The position numbers were made by a program, and so were the translations under genes. Shown piece by piece: positions 42,446 to 50,131 of a DNA stretch of 50,131 bases. This DNA is from Fragilaria crotonensis (Eukaryota; Bacillariophyta; Fragilariophyceae; Fragilariales; Fragilariaceae). The stretch is taken from NCBI GenBank assembly GCA_022925895.1, contig JAKSYS010000470.1, positions 1 through 50,131 of the forward strand. Direction: 5' to 3'. The stretch's first letter is position 1, and each line of letters begins with the position of its first letter. Below the pieces are notes generated by a model. It did not search any database. It saw nothing but the letters and a program-made list of their open reading frames with translations, and had not been told where the DNA came from.

Positions 42446-45400
42446 GGTCGCTGTGCTTCCGGAGGCGGGTGTGTTTTACTGCCACCGGGAGAGGAGGAAG
42501 GTGTTTTACTGCCACCGGGAGAGGAGGCACTTTCGTCGGATTCGGGTTTCTCACGAGTGATGACTACTTCTCTGTGCTTCTTGTGAATGAAGGAGTCCCA
42601 CGTTGTTGACCACTCAGATGGGGAGAGAATCATGAATAGGTACTTGATGTCGGGAAGACTTTGCGCATTGTTGTCGGGGGGCGAATCGCTGAATGTATCG
42701 GGAATGGCCACAGTAGGTCTCCATATTGCATTGACATGGACAAGGTAGAGGATTGGTTGGAGAGTTCCGGGGATTAATGAGAGCTTGAACTCTCGAAAGA
42801 TGGATCTGTCAACTTCCTCTTCCACATTGTTGTGGTCATTGACTTCTTCGACGTCAAGGTCTTCCACATCACTGCTGTCATCATCATTGTCAAGCACAAC
42901 CTCATTGTAAGACTCAATAACCGCATAAAAACCAGGCGTTTTGACGGCAACAGATTGTCCTGAGTGGGGAAACTGATACGGGAACCACTTTGTACATTGT
43001 GAAGGTTGAGAAGGTGTGAATTCAAGAAGGAAGAGATCATTGAATCCGGACCACTTGACCAAAGCATAGTCGAACCATGGTTTTGGTGATGATAGTTGGG
43101 ATGGGCACGATAGATCTGTCCATCAGCAGATTTGTATTCAGTGTGACAGTGAAGAATTGGCGTAGTCAAGTGAGGGAGGCAATACGATGCCAGGGTGTTG
43201 GTAACATGTGAATTCAGGTGGTACTCCTCAGGAATGGAGTCGTCAACTTTCTTCTTTGATGCAAAACGGCGGCACTTTACATTACCATGAGCATCCCTCT
43301 CCATGGAATACCTCTTGCCTTGCAAGCGATGAGTGGTGGGAGGCAAGTTGGTGCTTGAGAGGAATCGCTGACACTGGAAACAGACTTCCTAATTGCAAGG
43401 TTCTCAACATAACGCATAGCAGCCTGGACTGTAAATGTTTCTTGACGCTTTTGGGTATTCCGTGTGGTATCTTTGGAGATGGTGATGTGAGCAGACTCTG
43501 CATAGGAACTATTCATAACCTCGGGGACACCAAAATTGAGGATGTCGTCTGCAATATGCAACACAAGATGTGTTTTGATTGTTGCATTGCCCATGGCACC
43601 GGCAAGTCTGGGGGCAACAAACTTCAGGGTTCGCATCAGCGACGATGTTGCATAGCCAGATCTCAATGCGGATAGACGTGGGATATGAGGTTGCTTCAGC
43701 CAGGCGTGCCATTCAAGCAAAGAACTGAGTAAAAAGCTTCCAGTCGTTGACAAAATCAGGGTTGCTCAGGTTCATGTCAACATCGGGCTGATGAGACGAT
43801 GCCTTTTTTGATTGAAATATTTCTGAGAATTGAGTGGTGTACAATGAAATCAGCATGATGAACAGGCATCCCGCATATTCATGTCCAGGAATGTTAGCGG
43901 TGGAGGAAAAACCCTTTGTGACATTTGTCTTGGGAATCTGACGATCACTTTGCCGGCGTACTTGCTGGTTGATGTCCAATAACAGATTATTATACCTCCT
44001 TGCAAATTCGGATGTCTTTCCAATTTGCTTAAAGAACGAGTCAAGAACATTTTTGAACCAGCCTAAAAGAACCAAGTGAAGGATCTCGCCAGGGCAGGCA
44101 CCAAAAATGCCGCGATCGTTGTGGGCGCCAAATCGGACAGAATCGAATGCATTGATCAGAAACTGTTGAGAATTGGACTTCAACAAGTCAAACTGTCGCT
44201 TGGGGTGACCATTTCATTGACGGACTTGGGTGTGCGTTTTGGATAGGCACGTGCCTTGGAATAACCTGATTTCCCAGTTGGACACTCGCAAGCACGACAT
44301 AGCTGTGCAACACCTGCTGTGCGAGATCGGTAATGACCACAGAGAGTGTCATGTCCCTCAGTGTCTCCAACAATGAATGGAACGTAAGGGTGCAAGACAA
44401 CAGGGAAAGATTTACCGCGATAACAAAGGTTCCATTTCATACCTGTTTCTTGGAGTTGAAGATATCCTGACTCACGAAGAATGAAGTCAATTTGAAGGTG
44501 ATATTCATTTACGCGGTAGCAAGCATCAGAAACAAGTGAAGATGATACAATTGGGAGTGGCGTATTGGCTTTTGGAACACCAGGAGAGGAATCACGTTCC
44601 TTCACAGGAGTTGTGTTGATGAAACCCAACACCCTCATTGCGGCGGGTGTCTTGCGAATGTCATGCTTCATCAGTCCATAGGAAAGAACAATGGGTTCCA
44701 AACTCAACCTACCACCGCCACCAATGTCGCATGTTGTCTTATCAATTGCAAGTATGCATGGAAGTAACATATCCTCAGGATTCTTGATAAGCTTGTCGTA
44801 GGTTTTCAGGTAGGACATGCCAGTATTGATATCACCCAAAACTGACCCGGACGGTTTTGCAAATGGGTCAAGGTGGTGATTGTTGGGGTCGTGAAATATA
44901 TAGTTCTCGTCCTGGTTAAGGTCCGGACAAGAAAGAAGAGAACTGAATACGGCATGGGCACTAAAATAAACAACCTCAATGTGGCAGTTTGAATAAGGGA
45001 GGTAGAGCTCTTTCACGATGGGAGTCAAAGAATCGAGGCCAACACGTCCACGCAGCTTGTCCATAACCGTCTTTCGTGAAGTGATCGGCATGTCGCGAAA
45101 AATGTGTCCTTCTGAGCAGGATCTAACAGCCCACTTCATAACCTCGTCATAAGCAATCATTGGAGCTTTGAGTCTCTTCAGGGTCTGAAGGAGATCAATC
45201 TGAACCTTTTCTTCAACAGAAAACAACGACAGTTCAAGGCCATCATCGTGATCATTTGACCATGGATCCTTGAATGTATCAGAAAAAGAAGGGGCATCGC
45301 CAATCTCAGCAGCAGACATAGGGACACTGCTGTTGGGATGGTTGGATGCAAAGGTGGTGGAGTCCTCAGCGATGGATAGTAAAGGGTCATTTTCATCAAC

Positions 45401-45907
45401 ATCAGCAAATGACGAGGTACCAACAAAATCATCCTCAACGTGCAAGGGTAGTAAAGATATGTGATCGTTGTTTGCATGGGCACCAGTAACAGATGACAAG
45501 GCAGCATGAAAGCTCGCATTGGTTTGTTGGTGATGAAGGGGTGGTGCGTCCATTATGCCACCATGAATGGAAGGATCTTTTGAGTAATCCAAGGAACACT
45601 GAGGATGCGTTGAGAGATGACGGGACAGACCCATTGGGCCAGCAACAACAAATCGACCACATGAAATACATTGGTCTTTCTCTGGGGATAACATGAGGAC
45701 TTTCTTGGCATTTCTCCTGCGTGAATTTTCGATCCGACGTGAAAGCCTGGCCTGGAGGCTCATGGTGGTGGCATCCAAATGAACAACAGACAAGGACGAG
45801 CGACTTAAACAGAAAACCCTTGCATGTAGGTTGAGAATGACACAAATGAAGTGGTACACCGATACCAAGAAAGTTGCGAATACAAAAAAAGAAACAGAAC
45901 ACTTCAT
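42436..45907 (-). pseudogene. gene B of T2: zinc-finger DDE transposase (CMC/Plavaka-like), frameshifted
   Basis: Frames 45907-44180, 44186-43713, 43753-43277, 43346-42774 and 43062-42436 form one protein of about 1100 residues. In order: CISCGRFVVAGPMGLSRHLS zinc finger (with HPQC); VEEKVQIDLLQTLKRLKAP; LLPCILAIDKTTCDIGGGGR with the probable first Asp; PFIVGDTEGHDTLCGHYRSR with a second Asp and the nearby CRACECPTG Cys cluster; FGAHNDRGIFGACPGEILHL; RRQSDRQIPKTNVTKGF; and THLVLHIADDILNFGVPEVM followed by SSYAESAHI with the probable Glu. A missing base in a C run near 44210 accounts for the first shift. Similar blocks are recalled from diatom proteins; the CMC/Plavaka label is inference. The natural start may be the Met before SLQARLSRR (near 45763). 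Confidence 0.75.
42470..42525. repeat. 27-bp tandem repeat, two copies
   Basis: GTGTTTTACTGCCACCGGGA followed by GAGGAGG occurs twice in a row. On the minus strand it encodes a repeated SSPGGSKT peptide in the tail of gene B. Confidence 0.9.
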
Positions 45908-46086
45908 ACATAGAGGTGTTCACTATATGCATGGATATGTTTGAAATACAAAATTGGCGTACCATAGGTGGTACACTTATTTTGAATGGTTTTGGTTGAA
46001 AATTCCATATTAATGTAAAATACATAAAGGTACAAATTGTAAAAAGTTTGGACATAATTTGTAAAATAATGTACTATGTAGGAGTC

Positions 46087-46109
46087 CATGTAAAAGCCGC
46101 CGCCTTGTG
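46087..46109 (-). repeat. T2 right terminal inverted repeat
   Basis: Ends CCGCCTTGTG at 46109, followed by the duplicated AT (46110-46111). On the minus strand it starts CACAAGGCGGCGG, like the left end but with C for T at position 8. Confidence 0.8.
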
Positions 46110-46936
46110 ATGTGGCTTGCATCTTTGCAGCCATCTTGGTTGGAGTGGTAGCCCTGTGGCTAATGTGGGTGCCCTGATGGAATGGAGCTGCAATCTTGTT
46201 GTTGCGCTCATGGAGGTGGAGGTTGCAATCCTCCTGGATGATCTGGTCAAAATTGTCGTCGGAATTGGTGGCATGATAGGCGGCTTGGGGACCTTTCTTG
46301 ATGGAGGTGCGCCTCTTCTTCTTGGTTGGTTGATCCTGATCGTCATCAGGGGTAGTGTTGGGAGAAGGAAAACGGTGGACACGGCGATGCTTGGATCCTC
46401 TGGGAGATCCGAAAGCTAAGGCTCCATGATAGAGGCCAGGATAAGTGGGCGTGTCGGGAGGGACAGGATTTGCGCCGATTGGGGCGCAAACGTCGACGTT
46501 ATCGTCGAAGGCATCGAGGTCTTCGGCCTTACGGGCGGACCTAGTGATGCGAGGGGCAAGGGTGGGGGGGGGCGTTCTTCATGGTGGACTTGGGGAAGCT
46601 TCTGTTCTTCAATGGGGAGTTTAAATTCGCTGCTGGCAAGTCCAAAAGGAGAGGGAAATTAATAGCAGTTAAACTCAAATTGTTAACGGCCGTAGGAAGG
46701 CTCGCCCAATGATTGTGCATGTCGGGCTAGTAATTTCTCTCGACGGTAGAGCCTTGGACCGGTGGTTTGAGGCGAGCAACCATGACAGTGTTCGTGTGAT
46801 CGGTACACAAGTACTGGCCAACGGTAGACTTAAGGTTAGTACGACATAGAAGTCTAGCGTCGGACTTCACGGGTGAGCAAGCGAACCTGACGGATCGTCC
46901 AGCTTTGGGCAATGGTGTTTTGTAGACATACACCAT

Positions 46937-47729
46937 GGCGGTAGTAGATTTATTGATACAAGGATGTAGAAATGTAGGAAACTAAGTAGTAAAGGCCTTT
47001 ACTGGTTTTGGTTTGTGGAAATTATAAGTTAAATTAAGGATGAAAAATGAAGATGAGACTAGCAACAACATTAGTTGGAGTCTCACAAATGAAGTGTGGT
47101 CTTAGTCCCACTTCCTGAGTGGTGTTTGGGAAGTGTTGTCCATACTAGTAAAAAGAGTGTTGTTGAAGTTATCAACAACACTCATGATTTGAACTACATA
47201 GGAAGTGATTCAAATCATTTTTGTGTTGCAGACCGGTACCCATAGAGTTCTGATTCTCAGAATTCTACTGGAACGGGTCACGGACAGACTAAGGAAAATA
47301 AGGGACTGTCTACTGTAGTACCGTATGGTATTTAACCTTACAGTAAGTACTAGAGACAGTGTGACAGAGTGACAGTAGATTCCTAACATGCATTGCCAGT
47401 ACACAGTGCAGTAGTGGGCTGTAGGCATCTTCGAAGCTCGCACCACGCGATTTTGAATTTTGACCACAAAAAACGTTCCCTTGGTGGCCGGACCACCCGG
47501 TCTGTCTGGCACAACGGCACAACGCTACATGTATCGAAATGTCCATGGGCAACGCACGAAAGTGCGCACATGCACGCCCAAGCAAACTCGCGCAGCCTCC
47601 AAAATTGGAGCGCATGATTCGTGACCATCAAATCAGTCTGTCTCGAGTCTAGGAAAGGAAAGGCGCAGTCTTTTTCGTGTGGTTGAGAGAGTTGAGTGCC
47701 TACTTCTTGCAAACTCCTAGGTTTCAACC
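46937..47729. other. intergenic, eIF5A upstream region
   Basis: No gene is supported. A perfect 12-bp-arm hairpin lies at 47155-47183 (GAGTGTTGTTGA / TCAACAACACTC, 5-bp loop). The last 300 bp must hold the eIF5A promoter and 5' UTR; I see no TATA box that stands out. Confidence 0.45.
47155..47183. other. 12-bp-stem hairpin
   Basis: GAGTGTTGTTGA (47155-47166), loop AGTTA, TCAACAACACTC (47172-47183), a perfect inverted repeat. No T-run follows that would suggest a terminator-like role. Confidence 0.85.
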
Positions 47730-48579
47730 ATGTCCGAAGAAGAGCACGATTACAACATTGAGAACGCCGATGCCGGCGCCTCTGCTACCATTCCCATGGA
47801 AGCCGGGCAGATCAAGAAGGGAGGGTAGGTGACATGATGATACGTCCGCAACGAGCATTTTCCATTTCCCCTGGAAGGCACTGGTTTTCACGTACCGTCG
47901 TACTATGGCTACGGAAGACTGCCTACAATACCGCGTGCGAGTACTGTTGTTGAGCAACAACTGATAAATATTTGCTATCCATCAGTCACCAACTAAAACT
48001 GACTTGAGTGTAATGTTGGGAGTCCTGTGATCACTCCCCTCTAATGTCCTGTTGGGCTTGTCGAAGCAACGGTCAAAGGAACATGAACTCTTGCCTCATT
48101 CCTTCCTGTGCTTGTCCGAACCACAACCTCATAACATTGGATTCACGTATGTTGGCACTCAAACTCACTCCTTATCGTGCCTCTGCTTCTTCAGATTCAT
48201 GATGATCAAGGGAAAGCCATGCAAGGTTTTGAGCATTTCCGTCTCCAAGACTGGAAAGCACGGCCACGCCAAGTGTAACTTCACCGCCGTCGACATTTTC
48301 ACCGGAAAGAAGTTGGAAGATATGATTCCATCCACCCACGGAACCAGCGTTCCTATTGTCAACCGTACCGAATGGGAGATTATCGACATCGGGGAGGACG
48401 GAGAGCTCACCCTCATGGACGAAGGAGGCACCCAAAAGACCGACCTTAACCTCCCTGAAGTTCCCGAGGGACTTGCCCAAGAGATCAGGGACGCATGGAG
48501 CGACGGAGAGAACACTGTCAAGGTTGCGGTTCAGGCTGCCGTCGGAATCGAGCAGGTTATCTCCTTCAAGAAGGAGTAG
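47730..48579 (+). CDS. EIF5A: translation initiation factor 5A (two exons)
   Basis: Exons 47730-47824 and 48195-48579 give 159 residues; the intron 47825-48194 has GT...AG ends (GTAGGT donor, CTTCTTCAG acceptor) and splits a Gly codon. eIF5A binds the ribosome E site and helps peptide-bond formation at stalling sequences and termination; it works only when one Lys is turned into hypusine by deoxyhypusine synthase and hydroxylase. The modification loop SKTGKHGHAK is intact, with the hypusine Lys at position 53. Other family marks are KGKPCKV, VDIFTGKKLEDM and PSTH. The acidic N-terminus (MSEEEHDY) is usual. The length fits eukaryotic eIF5A (about 155-160). It is convergent with panB, 276 bp apart, and appears intact. 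Confidence 0.97.
47825..48194 (+). other. eIF5A intron
   Basis: 370-bp GT-AG intron between the KKGG and FMMIKG coding parts; both flanks match the conserved eIF5A sequence, which fixes the junction. A polypyrimidine stretch (TGCCTCTGCTTCTTCAG) precedes the acceptor. Confidence 0.93.
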
Positions 48580-48855
48580 TGGACTAAATCAGAAACAAGT
48601 ACTACTATCCGAAACGCACACGCACACCTACTCTTTCATCGCCCTCGTCCAACAATTTCATCATCATGTGTTTTGATGAAACGAATCGAATCAAGATTCA
48701 TTTTCTCACAGCGCCTTCTCGTACGCACCAGCAAGGATAGAAACAACCATAAGCTAGTCTGTCTGAGTTGGTAGTCAAACCATATATCTGGCGTTCTCCA
48801 GGTACCTATCTTTTTGACAAGGCCTATCCTGGCAAACTCCATTTCGACGAACCGA

Positions 48856-50131
48856 TTAGGAAGGCTTACCACTACTACTACTACCACCACTGTCGCCGTA
48901 CAATTTCAGAAGCTCGTACTCGTCCGCTTCGGTCAGCTTCTTGGCAATGTCTTCGTGATGCAGTTCGCGCTCTTCTTCATCACTCTTGAGGAGATTCTCA
49001 AACGCAACCTTCTCCTCGTCCTTCATGACGTACGGCGAATACAATTCGCCAGGAAACACACCAGATTCCACATCCTCTTTGAACTCCTTCAATCCAACTT
49101 GAATTTCATGTCCTATTCGAGCATATCGTTTACAGAATTTCGGAACGAACGCCTCATGGTGCGGATGCGACAACATCCCCAGCATATCATGAAAGACCAG
49201 TACTTGTCCCGATGTGCCACCACCGGCTCCAATGCCAATGGTGGGAATTTCGAGTGTATTCGTAATGGCCGCGGCTACATTGGCTGGGACACATTCCAAC
49301 ACAATGCCAAAGGCACCCGCATCTTGCAATCGCAATGCCTCATCCACCAACACGCGCGCCCGAGCAGCAGTTCGACCCTGGGCGCGAAAACCACCAATCA
49401 CGGAAATGGCTTGAGGAGTCAGGCCAATATGACCCATGACGGCAACTGGAGGGAGAGTGCGTGGGTGAGCACATGCCAAACACGAATGGATCGCACACGA
49501 CACAATGAAACTATTGAACGTACCACCACCACTGACGATTTTCTCCACCGTTTTCGCCCTTGCTTTGCTTCCTCCCTATTTTTTCATCGTGATGAGGGAT
49601 TAAAGACGATGAGTGACAAGGAACGATTTGGTGCAACATCACCTGCATGGCGTCATAATCCAGTCAATGCCAATTTCGGTCAATCTACTACACGCGGGAC
49701 GCACACAGATCCGAAACTTCATTACACCAATATCAAACAGAAACTCACTCACCTCGATTTTGACAGCATCAACACCTGCTTCCTTGACAAATCTATAAGC
49801 ATTTCCTAGAGCCACATCTGTATCCTCAAATTCATAAGATCCGAATGGCATGTCCCCAATCAGCATGGGTATTGTCGGCGCATTGGAAGCGGCAGCATAT
49901 TCGATTCCCCGCTTCACGTTTTGACAATGATGCAGCATTTGTTCCATGGTGACGGGTTGTGTGGTTTCAAAGCCCATTTCCACCATGGCCGCAGAATCCC
50001 CAACCAAGACGATATCAATGCCAGCTCGTGCCACATGAACGGCGGATGGGTAGTCGTAGGCAGTCACCATGGTTATCTTTTGACCATGGCGCTTCTTGGA
50101 GGTCAAGGAGAGGGCGGATGCCTTGGAAGTT
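48856..50131 (-). CDS. panB: 3-methyl-2-oxobutanoate hydroxymethyltransferase (three visible exons, 5' end outside window)
   Basis: PanB adds a hydroxymethyl group from methylene-tetrahydrofolate to alpha-ketoisovalerate, giving ketopantoate, the first committed step to pantothenate and CoA. Visible exons on the minus strand: from the window edge to 49753, 49575-49527, and 49445-48856. Introns have GT-AG ends (donor GTGAGT at the first). Metal-binding and active-site blocks are present: [10 protein letters not shown] (Asp), [14 protein letters not shown] (Asp), VDAVKIEGG (Glu, across the first junction), [12 protein letters not shown], and [13 protein letters not shown] with [15 protein letters not shown]. 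It starts before the window edge, and the first visible residues ([20 protein letters not shown]) suggest an N-terminal extension, possibly for organelle targeting. The C-terminus ends in a Ser/Gly run. The exact end of exon 2 is inferred from the protein match. Confidence 0.93.

Larger units (their letters stand above)
36723..46109. mobile_element. transposon T2, CACAAGGYGG termini, with transposase and gene A
   Basis: Left end CACAAGGTGGCGGGTGGTAC at 36723; right end on the minus strand CACAAGGCGGCGGCTTTTAC from 46109. The first 23 bases agree at all but a few positions. AT flanks both ends (36721-36722 and 46110-46111). Contents, left to right: gene A (37225-38922, minus), non-coding DNA with a duplicated gene A 5' end and a fold-back insertion, a 150-bp-period minisatellite (40548-41712), a plus-strand ORF, and gene B transposase (42436-45907, minus). 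Two genes, short termini starting CAC and subterminal repeats recall CACTA/CMC elements; the 2-bp target duplication and transposase type suggest the Plavaka-like branch. Family placement is inference. Confidence 0.8.

Overview
The window reads as nuclear DNA of a stramenopile alga, most likely a diatom and probably pennate. The reasons are a Ty1/copia element of the type common in diatoms, two families of tyrosine-recombinase retroelements of a kind I recall from diatom genomes, a zinc-finger plus DDE transposase whose conserved blocks I recall from diatom predicted proteins, and a few compact host genes with short GT-AG introns. The species call is inference. Only three genes are confidently cellular: DPH3 (diphthamide synthesis), eIF5A (hypusine-carrying translation factor) and panB (ketopantoate hydroxymethyltransferase, cut by the right edge). 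Most of the rest is mobile DNA, much of it broken by frameshifts.

Layout. 1-6490: minus-strand Ty1/copia element with a 222-bp right LTR and a left LTR cut by the window start. 6491-13826: plus-strand tyrosine-recombinase retroelement (gag, RT/RNase H, recombinase) with split direct repeats A1...B1-A2-B2; the copia element appears to sit inside its A1 repeat. 13858-15742: mostly empty. 15743-16015: DPH3. 16016-16876: non-coding, rich in GTAC motifs. 16877-19450: a GC-rich unrecognised minus-strand gene, broken by a 169-bp tandem duplication. 20499-28079: a second, different tyrosine-recombinase retroelement, frameshifted, followed by a hairpin-rich 3' region.

29176-46936 is the most interesting part. 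Two DNA transposons of one family lie here: T1 at 29675-33906 (4232 bp) and T2 at 36723-46109 (9387 bp). Both have termini beginning CACAAGGYGG and are flanked by the dinucleotide AT. Each interrupts a different minus-strand open reading frame, and when each element plus one AT is left out the two flanks read through in the same frame with no stop. Both elements carry the same pair of minus-strand genes: gene A (unrecognised family) on the left and gene B (zinc-finger DDE transposase, CMC/Plavaka-like) on the right. T2 keeps most of gene B; T1 keeps only its N-terminal part. T2 also holds a 150-bp higher-order minisatellite, a fold-back insertion, an extra plus-strand ORF and a duplicated gene A 5' end.

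Between T1 and T2 the host locus has two arrays of a 15-bp interrupted palindrome, a 73-bp tandem repeat and an uninterrupted (TTG)99 tract that encodes polyasparagine in the interrupted frame. 46937-47729 is intergenic. 47730-48579 is eIF5A (two exons), and 48856-50131 is convergent panB (three visible exons).
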